Below, in pieces: positions 11,242-22,386 of a stretch of 64,000 nucleotides of DNA. Below the pieces are notes generated by a model, which saw only the letters and a list, made by a program, of their open reading frames with translations, was not told the DNA's origin and did not search any database. The position numbers and the translations under genes are program-made. The number at the start of each line of letters is the position of its first letter. Position 1 is the first letter of the stretch. The stretch comes from Selaginella moellendorffii (Eukaryota > Streptophyta > Lycopodiopsida > Selaginellales > Selaginellaceae), in contig NW_003314278.1 of assembly GCF_000143415.4 (NCBI RefSeq), positions 710,845-774,844 of the forward strand. Direction: 5' to 3'.

Positions 11242-12113
11242 ATGATGGCTCCTTGGATACCCTCTGCTTGTCCGGCACCAAAGTCGAGGAGTTCGCCCTT
11301 GGTAGGGCGCAGTCCATTCAGACGAAAGCTCTTGTTTGCTATGGCGATGACCGCCAAGGCGAAAGTGAAGCTTCTGACTTTGGCCATTGTTCACAAGGAC
11401 GGACGAGTTCTTCTTGGTATGAAGAAGCGCGGGTATGGCTTTGTGCTTGTTGGTTCTGGCACTCATCTAAGTTTTCGTGTGTAGGTTCGGAGAAGGGTAT
11501 TTCAATGGGTTTGGTGGGAAGGTAGAGGACGGGGAGACGATTGAACAGGCGGCGGCAAGAGAGGTTTGTTTGGGCTGTTTTATAGGCACGAGAAAGTGAG
11601 AATCTTATTAATGTGGTTTGGTTTTGTAGCTGGAGGAAGAAGCTGGAATTACTCCCACGAAAATGGACAAGCGTGGCATTCTCACTTTCCATTTCGACGA
11701 CAAGCCAGTGCCATGGGAGGTAAGATTGGCGGCTTTCAGGAGTTTTCTTGTGTAAATACTTCGCCGTTTTGTTCATGTTTAGGTCCATGTTTACCATGTC
11801 GAGCATTTTGTTGGCGATCCTTGCGAAACAGAAGAAATGTCCCCGCGTTGGTTCTTAACTCAAGACATCCCCTTTGGTAAGATTGACCTTTGGAACTGTT
11901 CGGTTTCTTAGTTTTTTATTTTTCTTTTCCAGACAAAATGTGGAAGGACGATCCCATCTGGTACCCCCACTTTCTTCAAGGTAAGCAGTGCACGGTATTT
12001 GTTTTATCTGAGCTCTTGTCTGTGAAGCAGGATCAATGTTTCGAGGCAGTTTTGTTTTCGAAAACACACACGATCTGGTTTCACACAGCTTTGAGATCGT
12101 CTCTGCTCTCTAG
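11242..12113 (+). CDS. MTH1/NUDT1-type Nudix hydrolase
   Basis: Six exons (11242-11432, 11485-11563, 11630-11719, 11783-11876, 11933-11980, 12031-12113) splice in frame to 194 codons. The product resembles animal MTH1, which hydrolyses oxidised purine dNTPs such as 8-oxo-dGTP to monophosphates and so cleans the nucleotide pool. Visible features are 'GMKKRGFGEGYFNGFGGKVE', the Nudix box G-X5-E-X7-RELEEEAGI, 'EEMSPRWF', and 'MWKDDPIWYPHFLQ', the last matching the Trp/Asp/Asp base-recognition segment of MTH1. The first 31-35 residues (start at 11242) could be an organelle transit peptide; starting at 11341 or 11347 gives a protein of MTH1 length (about 160 residues). The classical Arabidopsis NUDX1 is a less similar Nudix branch. 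Confidence 0.88.
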
Positions 12114-13919
12114 GTAGCCAGTAAGCCTCGCTTTTTGTTCTCAAACTTTTTAAGTTTTTTTGTTGTCGAGTGGAAAGCACTATCCAGTGTCTTGATTTTT
12201 AAAATCTATTGCAACTAATGAAATCAATCGTGTTCGCAGAAAGAAGCAAATACATAGCCATCCTAGAGTATTCCACCATTCAGCGAGATAGATATTTTAC
12301 CTACGTACACTTCTATTAGCGCAACACAGCAAGGTAGCTCAAGTATTTTATTCAGTCTTAGTTGGATACCTTACCAGGAGACAAAGACCAAGCTGTCCTT
12401 AGATCATTTCTTTTATCAGGAGAAAGCCTCCATGGTCAGCTGTTGCTTTCAAGAAATCTCAACTCTCGAGTTGAGTGCTTAAAGTTGATTCTCTAGAGAC
12501 GCCTCTTTGCTCGTCGAGTGGATCACCACTCTTGGCGATACTGGTAGAAATCATTCTATTGCTTCAGCATTTTTTTTAAGTGCTGGAAAATGTGTTGCAG
12601 CGAGTTCCATCATTCGAGACGAGCGCCTTTGCGTCTCGGACCGCAACAAGTAAGTCTGAGATAAAACTTGGAACTTCACTGACCGATTGGGACTGTTTGA
12701 TTGGTGTAGTTGGCAATGAATGGAGAAGTACCTCCTCTCTCCTTGAAGGCGAGGAGGATGAGATCAAAGAAGAATATGACCAGTGAGCAGTCGAAATCAA
12801 TCGGTTTGCATTGAGGAGCAGAGCAAGCTGAAGTTTTCCATGAAATGTATCGTCTTTCTTTCGCATTTGTTTCTTATTGTCAGCCTTTACCATCTCGTAG
12901 GTGCAGTAGCAGCAAGCAAACACAGAGGACAAAGCCATAACAGAAGAGCAAACTTGACGTTTCATCCCGTCTCGGCGGACGCGTTCGATCCCCTCCTTTT
13001 TCTTTTGGCTTTCGTGCTCCAGATGCTAAAGAGGAATCCACCAGAGATTTGGGAACAAAGATGAAGGTACCGTACCATCTTTCACATTTTTGAGCTCTGA
13101 TCTGGTTTCTTCACCTCCTTTTTTTTCTTCTTTCTTTTTTCTCTTTGGTGGGGCTGCACAGCAGCAGCAGCAACAGGAACAGCAGCAGCAGCAGCAGCTT
13201 TTTCATTTCTTGGCACATAGGAGAGGTGCTGTTGGTGGATTTGACGATGGTGCGTGAGCCATTTTTTTCCTCCTTTGCATTCATTCATTAGCCTGCGCGC
13301 GAGGCCTGACTGTGAAACCAGCTGGAGCTCTGCATTATCTCTGCTGCTCCTCACGGGCCCTCCCCACTTCCAGCTTTACAAAGCCCACCACCTTTGCCTT
13401 TTATCAAGACTTCCCTTTTGGAAGCCTCCCATCCACAAAGCAAAGAAGCAACCGCTTATACAAAAGCTATGATGGATCATCGTATTTTTAACAAAAAGCT
13501 TGGCCAAAGTGGTGGTTTGGTTACGATTCTCAATAGCGGTGCCACGAAAAAATCTAAGAAATTCGTTAACAAATCCAAAGGCGAAGACCAGATTTGTGGT
13601 CGCTCCAATTTTTTTTAAGACTCCGAAGAGGTTTTAAACAAAAGCAGGGGTCACGGGATCGAATCGGGTCAAGCCCATATACCTCCGTACTGGTGTACAG
13701 TAAGAAAATACCCTTCTTTCTCCTTTGTAAAGCCTGGGGGCAGGGCAGCGGCAGCTCCTCCCAAGCTGATCCTGGCGAGAGAGTGAATGCATGCCCGCCC
13801 TGGCGGAGAGAATTTGAGATCATTGAATCGATGCATTGCTTCCATTCCAATCATTAGTACTAGGCCGAGCTCGCTCGGATCAATCAGTCGCGGATAGAAG
13901 GCGCTAGGAAGAGAATTCA
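12114..13919. other. Intergenic, possible small gene not resolved
   Basis: 1.8 kb without a gene I can name. 12783-13064 encodes a frame with a signal-peptide-like stretch ('CIVFLSHLFLIVSLYHLVGAV') starting at an ATG at 12840, followed by a short basic segment. It could be a small secreted peptide but nothing else supports it. A CAG/CTG-rich patch lies at about 13160-13200. Confidence 0.3.
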
Positions 13920-15437
13920 ATGGCGTGGTGCATGCTGGCGCTTGCTCTTCTTCTCTTCCTCGCCGGATCGACGCCAATTGCGATTGCTGGTAGCAGCGGT
14001 CGATTGCTCAAGAGCAGCCACGAATCCACAGTGCTGGATGTGGACGCGGTGCGCCAATCTCTCCTCCATCGCCCGGCCAAAGGAGCGATCGACGAGGAGG
14101 AGAAGAATGCAGTAGCGGAGAAGGAAGAAGAGGTGATGTCCATCGTCCACTCGAGCCACTTCTCCGCGCACTCCACCAGATCCCACCGCGAGGTGCTCGA
14201 GGCGCGGCTCAAGATGGACGCCGCGCGGGTGGAAGCCATCGCCCAGCGCCTCGAAATGGCGCTCAACGGCGTCAAGCACCGCGATCTCACGCTCGTCCAC
14301 AACGCATCCTCGTCGCCCGCCACCGTCTTCTCGCAATCCGAGGCCGATTCCTCCTCGGGCAGCCAGGTCACGTCCGGCCTCGCGTTTGGATCCGGCGAGT
14401 ACTTCGTGCGCGTCGGCATTGGATCGCCCACCAAGCTCCAGTACCTGGTGATGGACACCGGCAGCGACGTCCCCTGGATCCAGTGCTCGCCTTGCAAGAG
14501 CTGCTACAAGCAAAACGACGCCGTCTTCGATCCACGCGCGTCCTCCTCCTTCCGCCGCCTCTCGTGCTCCACCCCGCAGTGCAAGCTCCTCGACGTCAAA
14601 GCTTGCGCGAGTACGGACAATCGCTGCCTCTACCAGGTCTCGTACGGCGACGGCTCTTTCACCGTCGGGGACCTCGCCTCGGACTCCTTCTCGGTTAGCC
14701 GAGGCCGGACGAGCCCGGTGGTCTTCGGCTGTGGCCATGATAACGAGGGACTCTTCGTTGGCGCCGCCGGGCTTCTCGGCCTCGGCGCTGGGAAGCTCTC
14801 GTTTCCATCCCAGCTCTCCAGCCGGAAGTTCTCCTACTGTCTCGTCAGCCGCGACAATGGCGTCCGGGCCTCGAGCGCGCTGCTCTTCGGGGACTCGGCT
14901 CTTCCCACCTCGGCCTCGTTTGCTTACACGCAGCTGCTCAAGAATCCCAAGCTCGACACCTTCTACTACGCTGGCCTGTCCGGGATCAGCATCGGAGGTA
15001 CGCTTCTGTCCATCCCTTCCACGGCTTTCAAGCTCTCGAGCAGCACCGGACGCGGGGGCGTGATCATCGACTCGGGCACCTCCGTCACCCGGCTGCCGAC
15101 GTACGCGTATACGGTCATGAGGGACGCGTTCCGGTCGGCGACGCAGAAGTTGCCTCGGGCAGCCGACTTCTCGCTGTTTGATACGTGCTATGACTTCTCG
15201 GCCCTGACCTCCGTCACCATCCCGACTGTGTCTTTCCACTTCGAAGGCGGGGCGAGCGTCCAGTTGCCGCCGAGTAACTACTTAGTGCCGGTTGACACGT
15301 CCGGGACGTTTTGCTTTGCCTTCTCGAAGACTTCGTTGGATCTGTCCATTATCGGGAACATCCAGCAGCAGACTATGCGTGTCGCCATTGATCTGGATTC
15401 GTCTCGGGTTGGTTTTGCTCCCAGGCAATGCACTTGA
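13920..15437 (+). CDS. Pepsin-like aspartic protease, ASPG1/nepenthesin type
   Basis: An intronless gene of 505 codons. The N-terminus ('MLALALLLFLAGSTPIAIAG') is a secretory signal peptide, followed by a prosegment of about 140 residues. Two catalytic motifs are intact: 'VMDTGSDVPWIQCSPC' (DTGS) near residue 180 and 'IIDSGTSVTRLP' (DSGT) near residue 385. A Cys-rich insert after the first aspartate ('CSPCKSCYKQNDAVFDP') is the nepenthesin-type hallmark. The C-terminus 'IIGNIQQQTMRVAIDLDSSRVGFAPRQC' is typical of the A1B family that includes Arabidopsis ASPG1 and CDR1-like proteins. It should act as a secreted or endomembrane acid protease; the substrate is unknown. A long antisense open frame over it is a codon-bias shadow. 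Confidence 0.95.
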   Translation: MAWCMLALALLLFLAGSTPIAIAGSSGRLLKSSHESTVLDVDAVRQSLLHRPAKGAIDEEEKNAVAEKEEEVMSIVHSSHFSAHSTRSHREVLEARLKMDAARVEAIAQRLEMALNGVKHRDLTLVHNASSSPATVFSQSEADSSSGSQVTSGLAFGSGEYFVRVGIGSPTKLQYLVMDTGSDVPWIQCSPCKSCYKQNDAVFDPRASSSFRRLSCSTPQCKLLDVKACASTDNRCLYQVSYGDGSFTVGDLASDSFSVSRGRTSPVVFGCGHDNEGLFVGAAGLLGLGAGKLSFPSQLSSRKFSYCLVSRDNGVRASSALLFGDSALPTSASFAYTQLLKNPKLDTFYYAGLSGISIGGTLLSIPSTAFKLSSSTGRGGVIIDSGTSVTRLPTYAYTVMRDAFRSATQKLPRAADFSLFDTCYDFSALTSVTIPTVSFHFEGGASVQLPPSNYLVPVDTSGTFCFAFSKTSLDLSIIGNIQQQTMRVAIDLDSSRVGFAPRQCT

Positions 15438-15720
15438 TTCCATCGACTTATAATATATATAAGCCATATAACTGTATGTAACAAGCCAGCCTTTTTGCCT
15501 GGAATGTAAACACCGAACTGTCAGAAAGATCGAATCACACGTTACTTACCAGTAGCTTTGGGAAAAGGAGTTAGAAAAATAAGAAGAATTCGTTCAAAAG
15601 CCAGAAACCTCTCTCCTCGTAACAAAAAGAGAAGGAAGAGGAGCAAACAATGAAAGAGTGCCTCCTTAGAAAAACTAGACCGTTTTTGCGAGCTTATAGG
15701 CGGCTAGAGCCCTGTCATTG

Positions 15721-16870
15721 TCAATCCGACTTTCCCTGCTGGACTCCATACTCCTGTAAGAAGTGTTCCGCGTCCAGTGCAGCCATGCATCCTGTGAATC
15801 AAAAAGTTTAGCAGTGATCACAAAAGAAAGAGATTATAAAACTTACCGGTACCGGCAGCAGTCACCGCTTGCCTATACTTCTTGTCTTGGACGTCCCCAG
15901 CAGCGAACACACCAGGAATGTTGGTCTTTGTGGTTCCTGGAGTAGTAAGTATATATCCTTCTTTGTCTGTGTCGAGCTGACCACCCAAAAACTTTGAGGC
16001 CGGCTCGTGCCCAATCGCGAAAAACAATCCCGAAACTTGGAGGTCCGTCAGAGCGTTCGTCACGGTGTTCTTGAGTTTGAGCCCCGCGAGGCTGCCACTC
16101 TCGTTACCAACGGCCTCCACCACGGTGGTGTTCCAAAGAACTTCGATCTTTGGATTGTCGAAAGCTCTCTTTTGCATGATCTTGCTGGCTCGAAACTCGT
16201 CCCTGCGATGGATGATGTAGACCTTGGAGCCATACTTCGTGAGAAACGAAGCCTCTTCCATGGCGGAGTCGCCACCTCCGATCACTGCCAGGGGCTTGTT
16301 TCGAAAGAGTGGAGCCGCTCCATCGCAAACAGCGCACGCCGAGATGCCGCGGTTCCAGAATCCACCACTTCCTTCCCCCGAGCCCTTGAAGTCGAGCCTC
16401 TTGGCAATAGCTCCGGTAGCGATGATCACAGTCTCCGCCAGGACTTTTCTCTCCTCGCTGGAGATCTCGAACGGCCGCTTAGAGAGATCGATCTTGTCCA
16501 CAGTCTCGGTGAAGATCCTCGTCCCAAACCGGAGACTCTGCTCTCTAAACTTCTCCGTAAGCTCCCCTCCCATGATCCCCTGAGGGAACCCGGGGAAATT
16601 CTCCACATCCGTCGTTGTCGTGAGCTGCCCGCCCGCCGCTACGCCGTTCGCCATCCATCCCTCGAAGAGGATCGGCTGGAGCTCCGCGCGGGAGGTGTAG
16701 ATCGCGGCTGTGTGGGCAGCGGGGCCGGATCCAATGATACATACCGGTGTTTGGAGCTGTGGCAGCGGCAGCGGCGCATCCATTCGTGGTGGCGAGGATG
16801 AGAATGGGGCGGCGCGGCGGCCCTGGCGGCAGCACAAGCTCCGGAAGAACGCGGAGAGACGGCTTCGCAT
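15721..16870 (-). CDS. NTR: NADPH-dependent thioredoxin reductase
   Basis: Two exons (15847-16870 and 15721-15791) give 364 codons. It reduces thioredoxin with NADPH through FAD and a redox-active disulfide. Visible are the FAD-binding '[21 protein letters not shown]', '[17 protein letters not shown]', the catalytic 'CAVCDG', the NADPH-binding '[13 protein letters not shown]', 'HRRDEFRAS' and the C-terminal '[23 protein letters not shown]'. This is the low-molecular-weight plant NTRA/NTRB type; there is no fused thioredoxin, so it is not NTRC. An Arg/Ser-rich N-terminal stretch of about 30 residues could target mitochondria. It is head to head with the histone deacetylase gene, with 96 bp between start codons. 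Confidence 0.95.
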
Positions 16871-16966
16871 AAAAATGTGAGAACTTTGCTTGACCTATTA
16901 CTAGTGTAGGGTTTTTGTTTCTTCGTGTCTAGGCGCTAGGGCGCGTCAAAGCGCTTCGGCCGATCG
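16871..16966. promoter_or_regulatory. Divergent promoter NTR / HDA9-type
   Basis: Only 96 bp separate the two start codons, so 5' UTRs and core promoter are shared or overlapping. A telo-box-like TAGGGTTT lies at 16917-16924. Confidence 0.55.
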
Positions 16967-18941
16967 ATGCCACCGGCGAAGGATCGAGTGTCCTACTTCT
17001 ACGACGGTAAGCGCGTTACGCAGCTCTCGCGGCTCACGGATTTCGCGAGATTCCTTCCAGGTGATGTTGGAAGCGTCTACTATGGACCGAATCATCCGAT
17101 GAAGCCCCATCGCTTGTGTATGACGCATAGCCTTGTTCTAGCTTATGGCCTCCACCACAAGATGGAAATCTATGTACGTTTTCTTTGCTTTTTTTCGTCT
17201 GGTGATGATGCATTTTTTTTCTTTCTTTCGACAGAGACCTCGGAAAGCTTATCCCGCGGAGCTTGCGCAGTTCCATTCTACAGACTACATTGATTTTCTT
17301 CACAGAATAACTCCAGAAATGCAAGACCAATACGCGAAAGAGCTTCTTATGTGTAAGATCTTCCTTTGAGTTTTCTGTCGCTTGATTTTCTAGATGTGTG
17401 TGCGATGTAGATAACATGGGAGAAGATTGTCCAGTATTTGACAACCTCTTCGAGTTCTGCCAGATTTACGCGGGTGGTACCATTGGTACGTCTCTTCTTC
17501 TCTCTTGCTCTCTGATAAATGCTCCATGGTGGAAAAATGCTAAGCAGATGCTGCACATAGGCTTAATCACGGACTCTGCGACATTGCAATCAACTGGGCC
17601 GGAGGCTTGCACCACGCCAAGAAGTGCGAGGCATCGGGATTCTGCTATGTCAATGACTTGGTTCTTGGGATTTTGGAGCTTCTGAAGTACTTCCCGCGAG
17701 TGCTATACATAGATATCGATATTCACCATGGAGACGGCGTTGAAGAAGCCTTCTACCTCACTGACAGGTTTGTTGCGCTTTCTAGCTTTGCTACATGCTC
17801 ACGCCTCCATCGTTTCAGAGTAATGACTGTGAGCTTTCACAAGTTCGGTGATTATTTCTTTCCTGGAACTGGGGACGTGAAGGTCGGTATTTCTCCTTAT
17901 TTTGTACGCGTCTTGATTGTTACCGTTTCAGGATGTTGGTGAGAGAGAAGGGAAATATTACGCTGTTAATGTTCCTCTTAAAGATGGAATAGACGACTCA
18001 AGCTTCATACGGCTGTTTCGAGTAGTAATATCAAAAGTCGTTGAGTTCTATCAACCTGGGGCGGTGGTGCTGCAATGTGGAGCTGATTCGCTTGCTGGAG
18101 ATCGCCTAGGATGCTTTAATCTTTCCATTCAAGGTTTTATTTCCCAACTTCAGTCTTACATTTGCTTACGTATTCTAACAGGGCATGCGGAGTGCGTGAA
18201 TTTTGTGAAGAAACTTGGCATTCCTCTCCTGGTATGCTTTGGACCGTTTCTTTTTGCTCTTGCAAAGCTCACTTGGTTTTTAAGGTAACCGGTGGAGGAG
18301 GATACACCAAGGAAAATGTTGCACGTTGCTGGACCGTGGAAACGGGTGTGCTTTTGGATACGGAGCTTCCGAATGGTAAGTATGCCAGATTAATCTTTTT
18401 TTTTCCTTTACATGAACATGGCTTACAGAAATACCGTCCAACGATTATATCAAGTATTTCAAGCCCGACTACACCTTGAAAACCAATCACGGACTCAACC
18501 TGGTAATTCAAAAATGATATGGAAAATTTTATCGGCCTAATGCATGTTTTTATATAGGATAACTTGAATACAAAGGCTTATCTCAGCGCCATAAAAATGC
18601 AAGTGCTGGAAAATCTTCGTCATATACAGCATGCTCCAGGGGTCCAGATGCATGAGGTACTACATGTTTCTATTTTATTTTATTTGTTTTTTTGTGCGAG
18701 TGTGTTAGTGTTTCTCCTTTCTAAAATCTGGGTCAGGTTCCGCCAGACACCTACTTCCCAGACTTCGACGAGGGGGATTTTAATCCCGATGAGCGACTAG
18801 ACCGTAAGTTTGGTGTATAGCATTTGTCAGTAGTCTTATTTTCGAGCTTTGTCTGTAGAACATACGCAAGATAAAAGTGTGCAGCGTGACGAAGAGTTTT
18901 ACGATGGCGACAACGATAATGACCATGACATGGATTCGTGA
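16967..18941 (+). CDS. HDA9: Class I (RPD3-type) histone deacetylase, HDA9-like
   Basis: Thirteen exons, all with GT..AG introns of about 50-80 bp, join to 431 codons, near the length of Arabidopsis HDA9. The zinc-dependent catalytic centre is complete: '[21 protein letters not shown]' with tandem histidines, '[16 protein letters not shown]' (zinc Asp and His), '[18 protein letters not shown]' and '[16 protein letters not shown]' with the active-site Gly/Tyr. The C-terminus '[22 protein letters not shown]' and the acidic '[13 protein letters not shown]' are characteristic of HDA9 rather than HDA6 or HDA19. It should remove acetyl groups from histone tails in nuclear co-repressor complexes. 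Exon 1 (16967-17006) is only 40 bp and its 54-bp intron is open in frame. Confidence 0.95.
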
Positions 18942-19699
18942 GCATTTTCAAGTTCGACCGTGTACAATATACCTTTCTTGTATTTTGTGCGGCTGGTAGA
19001 CCTGGTAAGAAACTGTGAGCTGTAAGAATTTAGATGTTTCTCTAAGTTCTGCAGGCCAGATTATCAGGTACTAATTCACCAGATGTACGTAATGAAGTCA
19101 AGTCAAGAAAACGCTGCTCGTGAATTTTGAGACAGCGGATAATTCTCCGGGTGCCGCTGCCGAATTGTTCTGTAAAACTGCGGTGGTGGTGAGTAAAGGC
19201 CAACAGGTGCGTATGTCAATCCTTGTGTCAGATAGACAGGGATGGAAGGTTTATTTTTTCCATTCACACGGACAGGCAAAGTTTCTGGATTGAAAAGAAG
19301 AAAACAACGCGTCATTCAAAAGCAGGGATTAAGACCATTGTCTCTGTCTCGACATCTGCCAGCCTTTTGGAAAGAAGGCTGGTGTCTTATCAGGGGCATG
19401 CTAACAGTTACGATGGAAGATATTATTTGGATAACCGGAGGGAAGTCGCTCACTTGTGGACTCAAGCTGGCATTTGGGACTTTCAGATAAATGCGGCTGG
19501 TTGCTCATAAGAATGGAAGATATGAAAGATCTTCAAACACGGAGTGATTGGAAGGATGGAGTGGAGCTCCCAGATAACAGGCGAAGGAAGTGTCTGTTAG
19601 AGGCGAGCCACTTTAGGAATTGCCCAGCATTCTCCAGCAAACAGGGAAGCAGCAGAAAACTGGAGTAACAGATTTTCAGCTCAAGCAACTGGCTTCAAG
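18942..19699. other. Intergenic, nothing recognised
   Basis: 758 bp between the deacetylase stop and the ABCG start. Short overlapping frames only; probably 3' UTR plus promoter and leader of the transporter gene. Confidence 0.4.
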
Positions 19700-22356
19700 A
19701 TGGCGCAGAGTCCTACTGGTGATAATTTACCTTTGCGGCAGTACAGCATTCAGTATCAGCCTTCTCCATCTCCGCTGACAAGCCAGGCCAGCCCCATCAC
19801 GAGTCCACCTCCAGAGAGTGCGTCCTCCATACCACTCTCGCAAGTCGATACAGAGTCGGCTGCGAGCTTGTCCTGGAAAGATGTCACTGTGAGTTTTGAG
19901 CAGCGCAGTTCGTCCCCTCAGGTCGTCTTGGATGGAGTCGCAGGGTATGCAGAGCCATACAGAATGCTTACTATCATGGGTCCTTCTCAATCCGGGAAAT
20001 CTACTCTACTTCGAGCGCTTTCCGGTAGAGCTTTTGGTGTTACTAGAGTTTCATCGGTTTTCTCACAGCTCGCTTCCTTGTATGTTTGCAGGGAGGCTAT
20101 GTCGCAAAGCAAAGTACCAAGGCGACATTCGAATCAATGGAAGAAGGCAGCAGCTCACATATGGCACTTCTGTATGCTTTCTAATCCTCAGGTTCTCCTC
20201 TAGCATTGCATATACTGGCAAAGCCACACAAATTCCTTGTATGCTGACTGTTTTCTGCTTTTTCCCTCACGAATTGCTGTTTGTTTCAGACGTTTCTCAC
20301 TCCGGACGATGAAGTTCTTCCAGACAGTCTTACCGTCAAAGAACACCTTATTCTGTCTGCGTTTTTGCGACTTCCGTCTAACCTTCCCCGTAAAGAGAAG
20401 TTGGCGGTGGCAGAGCACGTAATGTCAGAAATGGGTCTCACTGAGTTGGCTTACAGATATGTTAGAAAGTGCCCTCACAAGGGAATCAGTGGGGGTGAAA
20501 GAAGACTTGTCAACCTTGCAGTGGAGCTGCTTATTGGTCCCAGCTTGATTTACTTTGATGATGCATTCAAAGGCCTGGAGGGGTATGTTTTACTTCTCAA
20601 ATATTTGTTGGTTTAAGTTACTCATATTACGTTCTTAGAGCTTCTGTGCTCTCCTTGCTTATCAAGCTGAAGGGATTGGCCAGAGGTGGAGCTACTGTCA
20701 TTATGTGCACTGAGCATGTCTCGAGCCAGGTTTATGAACTTCTGGATGATTTGTGCTTGCTAAGCAATGGGAAAATGGTGTTTTTTGGTGACAACATCGC
20801 AGCAGTGGAGGTAAACATCTCAAACATATCTGTATGTTACTTACGTGGTTTTTCTTCAGCATTTCTCCACGGCGGGATTTCCTTGCCCCCCTAATCATAA
20901 TCCTAGTGATCACTTCCTTTATACGATCGGTGCCGAATTCGAGAAGCTTCGTGCTCCATTTCTTTACGTTCAGGTATTAGTACCCTGTTTCTCATTCTCG
21001 TAAGGCATGTATCAATCAATCCGTGCAGGACGCGGAAAAAGCTGAAGCTTTTGCAAAGGAGGACCATCACCAGATAGTTAATTTCCTATCAGCGTCCTAT
21101 CAAGGTTCCGATTTCAATGCAGCATTGGTCTCTAAAGTTAATATGCTTGTCAAGAAGGCAAGACTTATTTAAAACTTCGAGAGCTTTCTATGTTTATATA
21201 CTAACGCGGAGAACACACTGCTACGTGATGCAGAAAGGAGGAGTACTGGTGAACAGGATAAAGCGCCCTGCCTCACGCTCTGAATTTTTCACTCTAAGCT
21301 ACAGATCGTTGCTGAACACAACGAGAGCTCTTGGATTTTATTGGATCCGGATACTTCTCTCGTTCCTGTACATGCTTTCAATCGGCACAATTTTCCTGAG
21401 GCTGGATCACTCGAAGAGCTCTATAGAGGTTTGATCCGAAAATGTTGATATTCTAATCCTCGCTGTTGTCCCCCCCGCCCCCAGGCCAGAGCAGCGTGCA
21501 TCTTTCTCGCTCTCGAAGGAATGATGTTCCTGTCTGTTGGAGGCGTGCCTTACATGTACAACGAGGTCAAGGTAGACGAACTGGAAACATAAACTAAGAG
21601 GTGGCTTGAAGTATTTTATTTTATTTGCATCAGATGCACGTGAGAGAAATGGTTAATTGTCACTACGGCGTCGCCAACTTCGTCGTTGCCAACTCAATCG
21701 CGTCGCTTCCATTCCTGTTACTCATCTCCCTCGTCCCGCTTTGCAGCATGTACTTCCTGGCGGGTCTCCACTCTGGAGCACTCAAGTTCATCTACTTCGT
21801 CGTCAACTTGTACCTCAGCTTGATCGTCAGCGAGAGCCTCATGATGGCCATCTCTTGCATTGTTCCAAACGCCTACACTGGAATGATAATAGGATCGTGC
21901 GTCCAGGTTTGCAAAGCAGTCTTCCACATTTCCAAGTTTTCTTAAAACTCTTTGCAACGATCACAGGTGCTGTTCATGCTGGTCGGAGGATACGTTCGTC
22001 ACGACAACAATCTGCCGAAGGCGTTTTGGAAGTATCCATCGTCTTACATTTCGTTCCATGCACACTCGCTGCGGGTAAAAAGATTTCTTCCAGGATTCCA
22101 AGGATTGTTGATGTGTGGGTTACTTTCACAGGGAATGTTTCAAAACGAGTTCCTGGGGTCTCGCTACGGTGGTCACACTGGAGCTTACATTGTCTACGGC
22201 GAGTACAACTTTCCCGCAAGCCCCGGAAAGTGGTGGAGCCTTCTCATTCTCGCCGGGATGGCAATTTTCTACCGGACGCTGTCTGTAGTGTTGATCCGCC
22301 TCTCGTATAGAGTTCGTTCCTTGACGAGGACGTGTATAGCGACTGGAAAAACTTGA
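19700..22356 (+). CDS. ABCG half-transporter with degenerate ATPase motifs
   Basis: Eleven exons join in frame to 666 codons with the order NBD then TMD, typical of the plant ABCG (WBC) subfamily. Walker A 'GPSQSGKSTLLR' and signature 'GISGGERRLVNLAVELL' are present. Walker B reads 'SLIYFDDAFKGLEG' where the family has a hydrophobic stretch followed by DEPTSGLDS, so the catalytic Glu is Asp and the D-loop Asp is Glu. The H-loop region is 'MCTEHVSSQVYELL' in place of TIHQPSSQ, so the switch His is displaced. The membrane half carries the ABC2 region ('YRSLLNTTRALGFYWIRI', 'VREMVNCHYGVANFV') and several hydrophobic spans. The intron after 21157 has a GC donor (AAG|GCAAG). The substrate is unknown; it may hydrolyse ATP poorly or act as the weak half of a heterodimer. 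Confidence 0.88.
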
Positions 22357-22386
22357 GAAGAATAATATGGACGAGAGAACCTTTAC

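Noticed and set aside
12576-12965. 129-codon minus-strand frame
   Set aside because: No recognisable family, and competing plus-strand frames of similar length; not enough support to call a gene.
13917-15239. 440-codon open frame antisense to the aspartic protease
   Set aside because: GC-rich codon usage of the protease leaves the opposite strand open. It has no recognisable domain, and the sense frame has complete catalytic motifs.
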